A stretch of DNA of 64,000 nucleotides, from assembly GCA_018433765.1 (NCBI GenBank), contig JAHDQO010000007.1, positions 186,001 through 250,000 on the forward strand, written 5' to 3'. The position numbers and the translations under genes were made by a program. Below, piece after piece: positions 16,447 to 26,932 of the stretch (the first letter of the stretch is position 1; every line of letters starts with the position of its first letter). Under the pieces are notes generated by a model. That model searched no databases, had not been told where the DNA came from, and saw only the letters and a list, made by a program, of their open reading frames with translations. This stretch comes from Tissierellales bacterium. GTDB taxonomy: Bacteria; Bacillota; Clostridia; Tissierellales; Sedimentibacteraceae.

Positions 16447-17607
16447 CTAATTCTTAGTATCTTTCAAATAATAATCTTCTATAAATATTTTATCTAAATT
16501 CCAGAATTTCTTAAAGTTCGCATATTCTCTTTGTGCCTTTTCTCTGTTCTTATTTGTTTTTACTGCTCTTATTAATATATTTTTTGGAGTATGCTCTAAA
16601 GCTATGAATTCTAACAACTGAACATCATATCCTTTAGTTTCTAAAAATAAGCTTCTTAACGTATCTGTTGTAAGTGATGAGAGTCTTTCTTTAATAAGTC
16701 CGTATTTTAACATTGATTTTAAATTATTATTATATATTTTACTAAACAATTCATGCTGACAGCATGGTACTGACATAATAATATCAGCGTTCCATTTTAT
16801 AGCTTTGACTAAAGCTGCATCAGTTGCTGTATCGCATGCATGAAGAGTTACTACCATATTAACTTTAGTGTTTTCTTTATAATCTTGAATATTTCCTACT
16901 TCAAATTTTAGATTATGATAATTTAATTTTTTAGAAACTTTTTGACAAAATTGTATTACATCTTCTTTTAAATCTAGTCCGATTATTTTTACTTCTATGT
17001 TTTTTATTTTAGTGAAATAGTAGTATAAACCAAAGGTAAGATATGCCTTACCACAGCCAAAATCTATAACAGTAAATCCATTTCTTAGTATATTGTCATC
17101 TGCTAAATCATCTACCATCTCTAAAAACTTGTTTATTTGTTTAAACTTATCATATTTCTTTTTAAAAACTTTGCCTTCTTCATTCATTACACCAAGTTCT
17201 ATTAAAAAATCACAAGGTATATTTTCTTCTATAATATACTTTTTATTTCTATCATGGTCAGTACTTTGTTTTTCTTTTGAAGCTGGTTTTTGTATTATTT
17301 TGATTTTTCCTTTTTTACTTATTAATATTTGATAATCATAATTAATTGTAAATATGTTAGTATTTTTGTAGTCATTTACTATTAAATCTATTAAATAATT
17401 TAATGCCTCTTCTTTATGTTTATTTTCGTGAAAAGCCTGTTTATCTGTAAATTTTTCAAATTGAATATATGTTTCTTTCTTTATTTTAACAGGTCTAATA
17501 ATAATTTTCTTATATCTATTTTTAGATTTATTTCTTGGTGTACTCAAAATACATTGTACAAGTTCATTATTTATAATAGAATTATAAATTATATCTTTTA
17601 TTTCCAT
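16447..17607 (-). CDS. SAM-dependent methyltransferase (Methyltransf_32-like)
   Basis: 386 residues. The SAM-binding motif I is FTVIDFGCGKAYLTFGLYYY near residue 180; VVTLHACDTATDAAL and MSVPCCQHEL further on are the signature pieces of the GSTCD/Methyltransf_32 group, probably RNA- or protein-directed. The N-terminal 150 residues are basic and variable. The start ATG has AAAGGTA upstream. It lies between glnS and the zinc-ribbon gene; no pathway link is clear. The substrate is unknown. Confidence 0.82.
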   Translation of the reverse strand: MEIKDIIYNSIINNELVQCILSTPRNKSKNRYKKIIIRPVKIKKETYIQFEKFTDKQAFHENKHKEEALNYLIDLIVNDYKNTNIFTINYDYQILISKKGKIKIIQKPASKEKQSTDHDRNKKYIIEENIPCDFLIELGVMNEEGKVFKKKYDKFKQINKFLEMVDDLADDNILRNGFTVIDFGCGKAYLTFGLYYYFTKIKNIEVKIIGLDLKEDVIQFCQKVSKKLNYHNLKFEVGNIQDYKENTKVNMVVTLHACDTATDAALVKAIKWNADIIMSVPCCQHELFSKIYNNNLKSMLKYGLIKERLSSLTTDTLRSLFLETKGYDVQLLEFIALEHTPKNILIRAVKTNKNREKAQREYANFKKFWNLDKIFIEDYYLKDTKN

Positions 17608-17638
17608 AAATGTACCTTTCCGAATAGTTGATAATATG

Positions 17639-17661
17639 AAGGACGGAAAAAATCCGCCCCT
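17639..17661 (-). terminator. Probable terminator of glnS
   Basis: On the minus strand GGCGGA pairs with TCCGTCC (one bulge) around a T-rich loop, just after the glnS stop. The stem is short, so confidence is modest. Confidence 0.5.
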
Positions 17662-17669
17662 TTATATAT

Positions 17670-19346
17670 CTATTTTTTCTTTTTCCAGCTGCTTTTTAAT
17701 GATACTATTCTATTAAAAACTAACTTTTTACCTTCTTCTGTATCTTTATCAATAATAAAATATCCATGTCTTAAAAATTGAAATCTATCTTCTATTTTTT
17801 TATTTAACATATCAGGTTCTACTTTACATCCATTTAATACTACTTTGGATTTTGGATTTAATTTTTCTAAGAAATTAGTTTTATCAAAGTCTTCTTCCTG
17901 CATCATATAATCGTAAAGTCTAACTTCTGCATCTACAGAGTGTTCTGCTGATACCCAATGAAGTGTACCTTTTACTTTTCTTCCTGTAAATCCTGTACCG
18001 CTTTTAGTCTCCGGATCATAAGTACAGTGAAGCTCTATTATTTCTCCATTATCATTTTTTATTACTTCATTACATTTTATAAAATATGCATGTCTAAGTC
18101 TGACTTCATTTCCCGGATATAATCTATAGAATTTTTTTGGAGGTTGTTCCATAAAATCTTCTCTTTCTATATATACCTCTCTACAGAATGGTATCTTTCT
18201 TTTTCCCATTTCCGGGCTTTCTGGATTATTATCTGCTTCTAAATATTCAACCTTACCTTCAGGATAATTAGTAATTATAACTTTTATAGGATTCAAAACA
18301 GCCATTGTCCTAGGAGCTTTAAGCTTTAAATCTTCTCTAATACTATGTTCAAGCATGGCAATATCAACTACACTATGTGATTTTGAAACACCTATCTCTT
18401 CACAGAAGTTTCTAATTGATTCTGGAGTGTAACCTCTTTTTCTAAGCCCTGATATTGTTGGCATACGAGGATCATCCCAACCATCAACATACCCTTCTTC
18501 TACCATTTGTTTTAGATATCTTTTACCCATCATTGTTTTAGTTAAGAACAATTTGGCAAATTCTATTTGCTGTGTTGGTTCTTCCTTAAAATCATTAAGA
18601 TTTTCTAAAACCCAATCATAGAAAGGTCTGTGATCTTCAAATTCTAAAGTACATATTGAATGAGTTATACCCTCAATTGCATCTTCAATAGGATGAGCAT
18701 AATCATACATAGGATATATGCACCACTTATCTCCTGTATTATGATGCGTTTGATGCATTATTCTATAAATGACAGGATCTCTCATGTTTATATTAGGACT
18801 TGCCATATCTATCTTAGCTCTTAATACTTTTTCTCCATCTTTATATACATCATCTTTCATCTTAGTAAATAAATCAATATTTTCTTCAACAGTCCTATTT
18901 CTATATGGACTTTCTTTGCCCGGTTGTGTTAATGTTCCTCTGTACTCTCTTATTTCATCAGCTGATAAATCATCAACATACGCTAATCCTTTTTCAATTA
19001 GCTCTACAGCATATTCATACATTTTGTCGAAATAATTAGATGCATAAAACAATCTATCCTCCCAATCACAACCTAGCCATTTTATATCATCTATTATAGT
19101 TTGAACATAAGTTTCATCTTCTTTTAAAGGATTAGTATCATCAAATCTAAGGTTAAATTTACCGCCGTTCTTTTCTGCTAAACCATAATTTAAACATATA
19201 GATTTTGCGTGTCCTATATGTAAGTACCCATTAGGTTCAGGCGGAAACCTTGTATGTACCCTAGAATCATATTTATTATTTGCTTTATCTTCATTAATTA
19301 TTTTTTGAATAAAATTAACTGAATCATAATTATTGTTATCGCTCAT
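17670..19346 (-). CDS. glnS: Glutaminyl-tRNA synthetase
   Basis: 558 residues, normal for bacterial GlnRS. Class I motif HIGH is present in [18 protein letters not shown] (about residue 40), and the second signature appears as [12 protein letters not shown], a variant of [31 protein letters not shown] is the GlnRS/GluRS catalytic-domain signature, and the C-terminal half has the anticodon-binding beta-barrels. It charges tRNA-Gln directly. Most Firmicutes use the GatCAB amidation route instead; GlnRS occurs in some Clostridia. RBS GGAGGTTAAGTAA. Confidence 0.96.
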   Translation of the reverse strand: MSDNNNYDSVNFIQKIINEDKANNKYDSRVHTRFPPEPNGYLHIGHAKSICLNYGLAEKNGGKFNLRFDDTNPLKEDETYVQTIIDDIKWLGCDWEDRLFYASNYFDKMYEYAVELIEKGLAYVDDLSADEIREYRGTLTQPGKESPYRNRTVEENIDLFTKMKDDVYKDGEKVLRAKIDMASPNINMRDPVIYRIMHQTHHNTGDKWCIYPMYDYAHPIEDAIEGITHSICTLEFEDHRPFYDWVLENLNDFKEEPTQQIEFAKLFLTKTMMGKRYLKQMVEEGYVDGWDDPRMPTISGLRKRGYTPESIRNFCEEIGVSKSHSVVDIAMLEHSIREDLKLKAPRTMAVLNPIKVIITNYPEGKVEYLEADNNPESPEMGKRKIPFCREVYIEREDFMEQPPKKFYRLYPGNEVRLRHAYFIKCNEVIKNDNGEIIELHCTYDPETKSGTGFTGRKVKGTLHWVSAEHSVDAEVRLYDYMMQEEDFDKTNFLEKLNPKSKVVLNGCKVEPDMLNKKIEDRFQFLRHGYFIIDKDTEEGKKLVFNRIVSLKSSWKKKK

Positions 19347-19524
19347 TTACTTAACCTCCATTTACGGATTAATAATAATTATATTAGCATATTTTAGTCT
19401 TTTTTTCAAAGATTATCAATACATTTTAGCATTTTTATTTTATATTTTTATATTTACTATTATATCATAAAATAAACATGCATATTTTAGAATTTGTTAT
19501 ACATTATAATAACAGGTGAGTTTA

Positions 19525-20352
19525 TTGAAAAAAAACTATAAAAAAATTATTAAAAAGGTAATTTGGAAGATAAACAAAGATGATATACCAGGACTAAGTG
19601 CTCAATTTTCTTATTACCTTATAATTGCATTATTCCCACTTTTAATTATTTTAATTTATGTATATGGTTTATATGCTCCTTCATTATTCTTAAATTTGAA
19701 AACTTTAAATATTATAATACCTGAAGAAATATATACTGTATTTTCTAAAATAGCAGTAGTTGCAGTTGAAGATTTCAACACACCTTTTATTCCATTTAGC
19801 ATAATTGTAATTTTGTGGGCTGCTTCATTAGGTAGTATCGGTGCCATAAAAGGGATAAATAAGTCGTATGGAATTACTGAAAGTAGAGGATATATAAAGT
19901 TAAGATTAAGCGGACTTATTTTTACAATTTTTTTTATTCTTTCAATTCAGCTTGCACTAATTTTAATAGTGGCAGGAAATTATTTTTTGTCGCTAATTCA
20001 AAAGATAATTCAATGTCCTAACTTTATTTTATCTTTTATAAGTTTTTTTAGAGTTATAATATCAATCGTATTATTAACACTTATATTTAGTTTTGTTTAT
20101 AAATTTGCACCATCAATTAAAGTGAAATATCGTTCAGTAATTCCAGGATCTATTTTTTCATCTATAGGATGGATTATTACATCATTTATTTTTTCAATTT
20201 ATATTAGTAATTCTTCATATTACAGCAATATCTATGGAAGTCTTTCAGGTATTTTTATATTAATTGTATGGCTGTATTTATCAGGATTTATTTTCTTATG
20301 TGGGAGTGAGATTAATGCAGTTATATCAAAAGAAAAAGATAACAGAAGATGA
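19525..20352 (+). CDS. YihY/BrkB-family inner membrane protein
   Basis: About 275 residues. An upstream GTG at 19516 is part of the SD AGGTGAG, so TTG at 19525 is the likely start. The N-terminus DDIPGLSAQFSYYLIIALFPLLIILI is the family signature; about six membrane helices follow, ending in GIFILIVWLYLSGFIFLCGSEINA. The family was once labelled ribonuclease BN or virulence factor BrkB, but its function remains unclear; it is an integral membrane protein. It is divergent from glnS and precedes proC. Confidence 0.88.
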   Translation: MKKNYKKIIKKVIWKINKDDIPGLSAQFSYYLIIALFPLLIILIYVYGLYAPSLFLNLKTLNIIIPEEIYTVFSKIAVVAVEDFNTPFIPFSIIVILWAASLGSIGAIKGINKSYGITESRGYIKLRLSGLIFTIFFILSIQLALILIVAGNYFLSLIQKIIQCPNFILSFISFFRVIISIVLLTLIFSFVYKFAPSIKVKYRSVIPGSIFSSIGWIITSFIFSIYISNSSYYSNIYGSLSGIFILIVWLYLSGFIFLCGSEINAVISKEKDNRR

Positions 20353-20482
20353 TTTAATTTATATTTACATATCTTAATTTTAGTGTTATTATGTAAAAAT
20401 ATTATAAAAAATATGTCAAATACAATAATGTTTAATTTATCAAAAATTCTAATAATAAATAATAAGTTAGGGGGATTAATAA

Positions 20483-21286
20483 ATGAACAAAATAGGATTT
20501 ATTGGTGCCGGCAATGTTACTCGTGCTATTATAACTGGTATGGTTAAAAATAAGTTTGATATATCAAATATTTATGTTAATTCTAAATCAAATGAAAGTA
20601 AAGAAAAGCTTAGTGTTGATTTACTTGTTAATTGTGCTAAAAACAATAAAGAGATTATCTCTAAATGTAAATATGTATTTTTTGCAATAAAATCTCATCA
20701 TTATAATAAGGTAATAAAAGAAATAAAACCATATGTACGTGAAAACCAAATTCTTATTAGTCTCGCTCCAAGCTTTACTACTGAAGAATTTAAAGATTTA
20801 TTAGGTAATAATATTAAAGTAGTTAGAGCAATGCCTAATATACCCGCTTATGTAGGTGAAGGAATGACTGGTATAAGTTTTTCTGAAGATAATTATTCAT
20901 CAGAAGACAAGAATGAAATTATCACTATTTTTAACTCATTTGGTCAAGTTGAGATTTTAGAAGAAGAATATATGGATACGATAGTCTCAATTTCTGGCAG
21001 TGCACCAGCATACGTATATATTATGATAGAAGCTATGGCTGATGCAGGTGTTCTTACTGGACTACCTAGGAAAATGTCTTACAGGCTTGCTTCTCAAGCA
21101 GTAATGGGAGCAGCTAAAATGGTAAAAGAAACAGGAATGCATCCCGGAGAATTAAAAGACGCCGTATGCTCACCAGGAGGTACAACTATAGAAGCTGTAA
21201 AAGTACTTGAAGATAGAGGTTTCAGAAGTGCTTTAATAGAATCAATGCTAGCATGTTATAACAAAGCAAAAAATATGAAAAAATAG
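20483..21286 (+). CDS. proC: Pyrroline-5-carboxylate reductase
   Basis: 267 residues. N-terminal Rossmann motif KIGFIGAGNVTRAI, the VVRAMPNIPAYVGEGMT loop and the C-terminal catalytic signature GSAPAYVYIMIEAMADAGVLTGLPR with ELKDAVCSPGGTTIEA are all present. It reduces 1-pyrroline-5-carboxylate to L-proline with NAD(P)H. In proline-using fermenters this could supply proline as an electron sink precursor. RBS AGGGGG precedes the ATG; a strong terminator overlaps the stop codon. Confidence 0.96.
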   Translation: MNKIGFIGAGNVTRAIITGMVKNKFDISNIYVNSKSNESKEKLSVDLLVNCAKNNKEIISKCKYVFFAIKSHHYNKVIKEIKPYVRENQILISLAPSFTTEEFKDLLGNNIKVVRAMPNIPAYVGEGMTGISFSEDNYSSEDKNEIITIFNSFGQVEILEEEYMDTIVSISGSAPAYVYIMIEAMADAGVLTGLPRKMSYRLASQAVMGAAKMVKETGMHPGELKDAVCSPGGTTIEAVKVLEDRGFRSALIESMLACYNKAKNMKK

Positions 21287-21308
21287 CAGAACGTCAATTC
21301 TGCTATTT
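21281..21308 (+). terminator. Terminator of proC
   Basis: Perfect 11-bp stem AAATAGCAGAA (21281-21291) with TTCTGCTATTT (21298-21308) overlapping the proC stop; a T-rich tract follows. It may work in both directions for the convergent grdE-like gene. Confidence 0.85.
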
Positions 21309-21356
21309 AAATTTTTAAATGTTAATTTAATTTTGAATTTTGCATTTTAAATTTAG

Positions 21357-22667
21357 TTAGTATTCTTCTGCAAACAACTTGCTGTGACCTGATTGATTAC
21401 CTGAAAGATATAGCTGTGTAGTAGTATCAAATGTAATACTTTCATGTGATGGTGGAAAATATCCTCCCATTTCCTTGTTTAATCTCAATACATCTCCACC
21501 TACTACCTTATCAACAACTGGGAGTGTGTATGTTTTTTCTATACTTCCACCTGTAATAACTGCATCTGCTTCAGGAACATCATCTACTAACAGAATACCT
21601 TCTGTTCCATCTTTTCCGCCAAATTCAAATGTAATAGTTGATGCCTTTATACCTCTTTTTTCAGCTCCTTGAATAGTAAGCATGCCATCTACAGCAGCAT
21701 TTCCGCCGCCTTCCCAAGCCATGACAAGTCCGTCTGTATTAAGGTACTGTGCTAATTTTATACAAAATTCTGCTGATCTTCTTTTATGCCAATTAGATGG
21801 ATTATGACTTCTGCTAAATATTACTCCTCTAAAGTTTAGTTCTTTTCCATGCTTTTTGTAAAGTTCTAATATTATTGGATGATTTACATGTAAATATGTT
21901 GGAACTTTAAAAGCAGGCCATACATAGTTGCCGCTCACTACACATCCATCAAGCATCTCATTTGGATGCAATAGAGTAGGAACTAGATTATCAATAGGAT
22001 GTCCATATAAATATGTGTTTGCATATACTCCTTGGTTCTGACACTGCCAAACCAGTACAACATTAGGAAGTTCTGGATTGATTTCATCTATTGAAAATTC
22101 TTCCACTCTATCTGGGTCGAAATCCACAGTTTTTGATGCAAGAAATTCAGATACTTTTAGTCCACATAATCTAATATCATCATCATACTCTGCAGATGAT
22201 TTACCTTCCTCTAAATCATAAATAATAACTAGATTAATTGTTTCAGAGAAAGGAGTAAATCCTGAAATAGGTCCCTGCATATCCATAATAGCATCGCGTG
22301 GATATAAAAGTCCGCTGCTTGCACTACCTGTTTCCCATGGTAAAGGTGCACTTTCCATTACTGTAAATCCTGATAAAAGATTAGTAGTTCCATCTCCTGT
22401 TTTTATTGGTTCACCAAAATATCCAGAGTATTGTTTACTTTCACCTTTAATTTTATACATAGGTTGAATTGTATCTAAAACATGTATGATTCTAGTATTT
22501 TCACCAGGTTTTACGATTTCAAAATCTACATTTTTAATATTTTTTGTATAAGGTACTATCTCTTTTTTTAATTCTTCTTTTGATATATAAAGGATACCAT
22601 TATTATAAGAAGTTTTTTCTGCCCATTTTGCATCTTTTACATTATAATACTGTCTATTTAATTTCAT
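21357..22667 (-). CDS. Glycine/sarcosine/betaine reductase component B, alpha/beta proprotein (GrdE/G/I-like)
   Basis: 436 residues from ATG 22667; a longer frame reaches back into the upstream gene, but AAGGAGG just before this ATG (inside the end of the Sec gene) fixes the start. Family members are cleaved autocatalytically at a Cys to form a pyruvoyl-bearing large subunit. A candidate site is the conserved Cys of MLDGCVVSGNYVWPAF near residue 238. GGGNAAVDGM and TFEFGGKDGTEG are also typical of the family. Component B binds the amine substrate and passes the two-carbon acyl unit to selenoprotein A. The gene is translationally coupled to the Sec subunit. Which amine is used cannot be told by eye. 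Confidence 0.9.
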   Translation of the reverse strand: MKLNRQYYNVKDAKWAEKTSYNNGILYISKEELKKEIVPYTKNIKNVDFEIVKPGENTRIIHVLDTIQPMYKIKGESKQYSGYFGEPIKTGDGTTNLLSGFTVMESAPLPWETGSASSGLLYPRDAIMDMQGPISGFTPFSETINLVIIYDLEEGKSSAEYDDDIRLCGLKVSEFLASKTVDFDPDRVEEFSIDEINPELPNVVLVWQCQNQGVYANTYLYGHPIDNLVPTLLHPNEMLDGCVVSGNYVWPAFKVPTYLHVNHPIILELYKKHGKELNFRGVIFSRSHNPSNWHKRRSAEFCIKLAQYLNTDGLVMAWEGGGNAAVDGMLTIQGAEKRGIKASTITFEFGGKDGTEGILLVDDVPEADAVITGGSIEKTYTLPVVDKVVGGDVLRLNKEMGGYFPPSHESITFDTTTQLYLSGNQSGHSKLFAEEY

Positions 22668-22668
22668 T

Positions 22669-24000
22669 TTAAGCCTCCTTGCCTGCGTCAACATTAAATA
22701 TTGTAGGTCCTTTTATATCTATACTCATAGCTTCAAGTGCTTTTTCAAGTATTTGTCTCCTATATGCAACTTCTCTATCCAGTGGAAGATCAGGATTTCC
22801 AGCAGGATGAGTAAAATCTCCTCCAACTACTATCCTATTTGCACCAACATTGTATGCTATTGATGTAAAAGCTGTTATAACTGCATTTGTTATTCCCTGC
22901 TTATCTAATTCTTTTGATATCACTGACACGCAGCGTGTACAAGTTCCTCAGGTTGAAGTTAGAAAGGCAGCATTTACTCCTGCTTCTTTTAGTTCAACAG
23001 CCATTCTATATCCTATATCTTTACTATTCTCAACATTTGTTCCTATTCCACATGTACTGAAAAAATCACTATATAAATTCTTTATTATACCCTCTTTTTC
23101 TAATTGTCTTGCTGCATCAAGCGGTATAAGTCTATTTGGATTATCATCTGCTATAGTTGTATCATATCCTCCGTGTATTGATTCATATTTTCCCTTTTCA
23201 ACTGTATCAATTCCTTCTATATTGTATTTCCCATATGTCACTGAAAAAGCTTGCTTTAATTTATCTGGATTACCCATAGGCACAAGACCGCCTGTTGTTA
23301 TAAGAGCAGCTTTTATTTCTTTTTTATCTTTTATTGCTTTTGCAGGAACTACAATTTCAAATCCTCTTAAAGGAACTTCTGTTCTATAAGGTTTATTATT
23401 TAATTTTCTAAGAAGAATATCAACTACTCTCTCCGCACCTGTTTTTTCATGGTATTCGTTATACCTATATCCTCTAGGAAAATATCCTTCGAATCTTGAT
23501 GCAAGTATTTTCTCATCTTTTGCAAGTTTTAAAGCAAATTTGGCTAGTTTTGGTAATGCTTTTCTCATTCCAGCTGCTGTTTCAGGAGTTTGAATAATGT
23601 AATTATCTTTTACGTACATTTTTACTGCTGGATTTTCATAATACATAGAAGTTACTGATGGAATACCTTTTTTTCGTACATAATCTGTTATCTTAGCACA
23701 AGCTACTCCGTATCTTCCAGCATTAAAAGCAGGTCCTGCTATAAATATATCTGGCTTTATTTTTTCTAGTATTTTATCTATCTCAGGAAGTATAGATTCA
23801 TATTTTTTATTATTATTAACAAAATTATCTCCACAAGCTATAACTTGAACTACTTCCATTTCATCGTTCCAAAATTTTTCAATACCTAACGCAGGTCCTT
23901 TTTTCTCTTTTAAGATTTGCAGTCCAACGTCAGCTTTATCTTCTCCACCTATACCGGCATAAAATTGGTTTATATAATATAATGCTTTTAATTTAGCCAT
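22669..24000 (-). CDS. Selenocysteine-containing component B gamma subunit of glycine/sarcosine/betaine-type reductase (GrdB/F/H-like)
   Basis: 443 residues read through one in-frame TGA at 22948-22950, which should encode selenocysteine. The context is TST-U-GTCTRCV, the active-site pattern of GrdB-family selenoproteins; the frame continues without interruption to TAA 22669. A short hairpin (ACACG/CGTGT) starts about 10 nt after the UGA and is a bacterial SECIS candidate. The N-terminus MAKLKALYYINQFYAGIGGEDKAD and GPAFNAGRYGVAC are family signatures. With the GrdE-like proprotein it forms component B, releasing the amine and forming a Se-carboxymethyl intermediate. selA/B/C/D and grdA/C/D are not in this window. 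Automatic gene callers would split this gene in two. Confidence 0.93.
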
Positions 24001-24022
24001 TTTTTTCAGTCCTTTCTATTAA

Positions 24023-25381
24023 TCATGCATTCATATCTAGTTTACCTCTATTTACTGTATAAGCTATTCCATATATTATAAATCCTATTACATAAGCCCC
24101 TAGTGACCACAGATATACATTTGCTTCTTGCTGTGTAAACATATAAGCAAGTACTATTAATGTAATTATTGGAAGAACTATTCCTCCGGGAACTTTAAAA
24201 GCACCTGGTGTTTCGATATGTTTTTTTCTCAATGATATTAGTGAGATAGTAACTATTGTTACTGTTATTGCTGATGTTATAGCTCCTATATTTACTATGT
24301 CCATACAAAATTGAGGAAAACAAGCTAATATAATAGCTACTACTGCAGCAAAAGTTAAACTGTTAACTGGTGTCTGTGTTTTTGGGTTTATTTTTGTAAA
24401 TATTTTAGGAAAGAATCCTGATTTCGCTGTAACCATTATTGTTCTTCCTGCATCCATTAGCATTACAAGCATTGTAGTTGTTATAGCCAATAATGCTCCT
24501 ATAGATATAATTGGTGCTAGCCACATCTTATCTGGCAAGGAAGTAACAACTGCAAATGTTAATGGAGCATAAGTAGCAAAATCATTACCCGGGAACAAGT
24601 TCCAATTAACTAGTCCTGTTGTTGCAATTATCATCAAACTATACATAGCAATAGTAGCAAACACTGAAATACCCATTGCTTTTGGAATTGTTTTTTGTGG
24701 ATCTCTTATTTCTTCTGCTATACTTGCTATAGCAATAATAGATCCATATGCTAGCATAGCTATTGGAATTGCACCAGCAAATCCTTTAGTTCCTAACGTT
24801 CCTTGTGAAAACATTCCTTCAAAGTTTGCTGGATTTAAGCTGCCAATTCCAACAAAAGAATATATTAAACACAATACAATAAGACAAATTGTAAGAACTA
24901 GGTTTATTTTACCCATGAATGTTATTCCAAGCACATTTAATCCCCAGCACAACAATATCCATACAATAGCTACAGGAATTTGTTTATCGGCAAGAGCAGG
25001 TACTAAAGAACCTAAATAATTTGCAACAAAGATTGACGAAAATGATACACCTATTACAACAACACATAACCATGACCAAGCTGACAACCATCCCCAAAAA
25101 CTTTTCTGGGTACTTGTCTTTCCTAGAAGTTCATATGGATATACAAATAATCCACCTGTTTTTGGAATTGTAGTTGACAATTCTGCAACATTTAGTGCAT
25201 ACAAAAGTAATATTATACCTGCTGCTATCCATGATGCTAAAGAAGCCGCACCTGAAAGTAAATAAGTAAGCCCTGAAAGTGTAAATATTGCACTTCCAAC
25301 CATTCCTCCTATAGCTATCATAATACAATCCGACATGCCTAATGCACCTGTTTTTAATTGAGAACCATTATTATCACTCAT
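24023..25381 (-). CDS. APC-superfamily amino acid/amine permease
   Basis: 452 residues with about 12 membrane segments. The N-terminal GALGMSDCIMIAIGGMVGSAIFTLSG is the APC substrate-binding signature in helix 1, and IAEEIRDPQKTIPKAM is the conserved cytoplasmic loop. It belongs to the amino acid/polyamine/organocation group rather than to the BCCT or ABC betaine transporters that usually accompany betaine reductases. It sits 22 nt upstream of the Sec reductase gene and 57 nt downstream of the aldehyde dehydrogenase, so it probably imports the operon's substrate. RBS AGGAGG. Confidence 0.9.
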   Translation of the reverse strand: MSDNNGSQLKTGALGMSDCIMIAIGGMVGSAIFTLSGLTYLLSGAASLASWIAAGIILLLYALNVAELSTTIPKTGGLFVYPYELLGKTSTQKSFWGWLSAWSWLCVVVIGVSFSSIFVANYLGSLVPALADKQIPVAIVWILLCWGLNVLGITFMGKINLVLTICLIVLCLIYSFVGIGSLNPANFEGMFSQGTLGTKGFAGAIPIAMLAYGSIIAIASIAEEIRDPQKTIPKAMGISVFATIAMYSLMIIATTGLVNWNLFPGNDFATYAPLTFAVVTSLPDKMWLAPIISIGALLAITTTMLVMLMDAGRTIMVTAKSGFFPKIFTKINPKTQTPVNSLTFAAVVAIILACFPQFCMDIVNIGAITSAITVTIVTISLISLRKKHIETPGAFKVPGGIVLPIITLIVLAYMFTQQEANVYLWSLGAYVIGFIIYGIAYTVNRGKLDMNA

Positions 25382-25438
25382 TTAACATACCTCCTAAAAT
25401 GTAATTATTTGCTTATAAAATAATTTGTTCCAAACTGT

Positions 25439-26932
25439 TTATACTGGAGGATTACTGTTATCGTCTAAATCTACAAATATTGTTTTTGGATGCATATATT
25501 TATAAATTCCAGCATTACCAAGTCCACTTTCTTTCCAACCAGCTCCAGGGGATTCCATTATTCCCTTACTAAAATAAGTATTAATATAAATCTGACCAGC
25601 TTTAAGTTTTTCAGCTACTCTATGAGCACGTTTTATATTGTTAGTAAATACTGCACCTGCCAATCCATATTTAGTATTATTAGCAATGTTAACAGCCTCT
25701 TCTTCTGTTTTAAATTTACTAACCGATAATACTGGTCCAAATATCTCTTCTTTAAAGATTCTCATGTCAGGTGTAACATCTGCAAAGATTGTTGGAGGCA
25801 CAAAATTACCTTTAGCTAATTCTTGTGATGTGTATTTTTCTCCTCCTGTTATAAGCCTAGCTCCCTCTTTTTTACCTGACTCAATATAATCCCATACAGT
25901 TTCAAAATGTTCCTTTGATATAACAGGACCTAAATTTATTCCTTTTTCATATTCAAATCCATTTCCAGGTTTTAAACTTTCACAATACTTCTTTATTCCT
26001 TCAAGAAAGTTTTCATAAATATTTTCATGTAAGATTAATCTAGTACCAGCAACACAAACTTGTCCTGAATTTAATGTAAACCCATGTGCTGCCCACTTAA
26101 CAACACTTTCTAAATCAACATCATCAAATACAATGTTAGGGCTTTTACCCCCTAATTCAAGCGCTATATTTTTTACAGTATTAGCTGAAGATTTAATAAT
26201 ATGTTTCCCTGTTGGTGTTCCTCCAGTCATAGAAACCATATCAACATCTTCACTTTTTACAAGAACATCTCCTACAACTGATCCCGAACCTGTCACTATA
26301 TTAACAACGCCAGGAGGAAATCCTGCTTCATCAAATACACTTGCCAATACAAGTAAGCTTAAAGATGCCCATGAAGATGGTTTTATTATTACAGTATTAC
26401 CCGCTGCTAATATTGATGCAACCTTCTGGCATCCCATCATAAGAGGTCCATTCCAAGGAAGTATTTCGCCAACAACTCCTTGAGGCTGCCATACTACATA
26501 GTTAAGGTAATTCCCATCAACTGGATTTACTTTTCCTTCAAGACATCTTGCTTTCCCTGCTGAAAACTCAAATCCATCAATTGATTGAGGCAGTTCATAA
26601 TAAAGAACACTAGGATAAAGCTTTCCACAATCTAAACCTTCTAGACAAGCAAACTCTTCAGCTCTTCTAGCTAAAACATCTCTAACTTTTAACAATAATT
26701 TGCTGCGCTGTAATTGTGTCATACTTCCCCATGGACCATTATCAAATGCATTTCTTGCAGCAGTTATTGCTTTTTGCATATCGCTTGCTCCACCTTTATA
26801 GGCTTTAGCAAAAACTTCATTAGTTACAGGATTAACAATATCAAAGGTGTCTCCTGAATCTGATGCTACAAATTGTCCATTAATATACATCTGATAAGTA
26901 TCTTTTTTTACATACTTGTATGGATTAATCAT
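25439..26932 (-). CDS. NAD(P)-dependent aldehyde dehydrogenase (betaine-aldehyde/amino-aldehyde type)
   Basis: 497 residues. Catalytic Cys in LNSGQVCVAGTRL (about 300), general base Glu in ALELGGKSPN (about 267), the oxyanion Asn in PWNGPLMM (about 168) and the cofactor glycine GSVVGD. The length and IKPSSWASLSLLVLAS stretch place it with class 1/2-like dehydrogenases used on betaine aldehyde, gamma-aminobutyraldehyde and similar. It leads the operon, so the substrate may be an amino alcohol- or amine-derived aldehyde that is oxidised to the amino acid or betaine then reduced by the Grd-type enzyme (inference). RBS TAAGGAGG. Confidence 0.9.
   Translation of the reverse strand: MINPYKYVKKDTYQMYINGQFVASDSGDTFDIVNPVTNEVFAKAYKGGASDMQKAITAARNAFDNGPWGSMTQLQRSKLLLKVRDVLARRAEEFACLEGLDCGKLYPSVLYYELPQSIDGFEFSAGKARCLEGKVNPVDGNYLNYVVWQPQGVVGEILPWNGPLMMGCQKVASILAAGNTVIIKPSSWASLSLLVLASVFDEAGFPPGVVNIVTGSGSVVGDVLVKSEDVDMVSMTGGTPTGKHIIKSSANTVKNIALELGGKSPNIVFDDVDLESVVKWAAHGFTLNSGQVCVAGTRLILHENIYENFLEGIKKYCESLKPGNGFEYEKGINLGPVISKEHFETVWDYIESGKKEGARLITGGEKYTSQELAKGNFVPPTIFADVTPDMRIFKEEIFGPVLSVSKFKTEEEAVNIANNTKYGLAGAVFTNNIKRAHRVAEKLKAGQIYINTYFSKGIMESPGAGWKESGLGNAGIYKYMHPKTIFVDLDDNSNPPV

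Noticed and set aside
22669-22929. Separate 86-aa gene starting at GTG 22929, with the 350-aa frame before it read as a truncated protein
   Set aside because: The TGA between them is in frame, surrounded by the GrdB-family selenocysteine motif, and joining the two frames restores the full family length.
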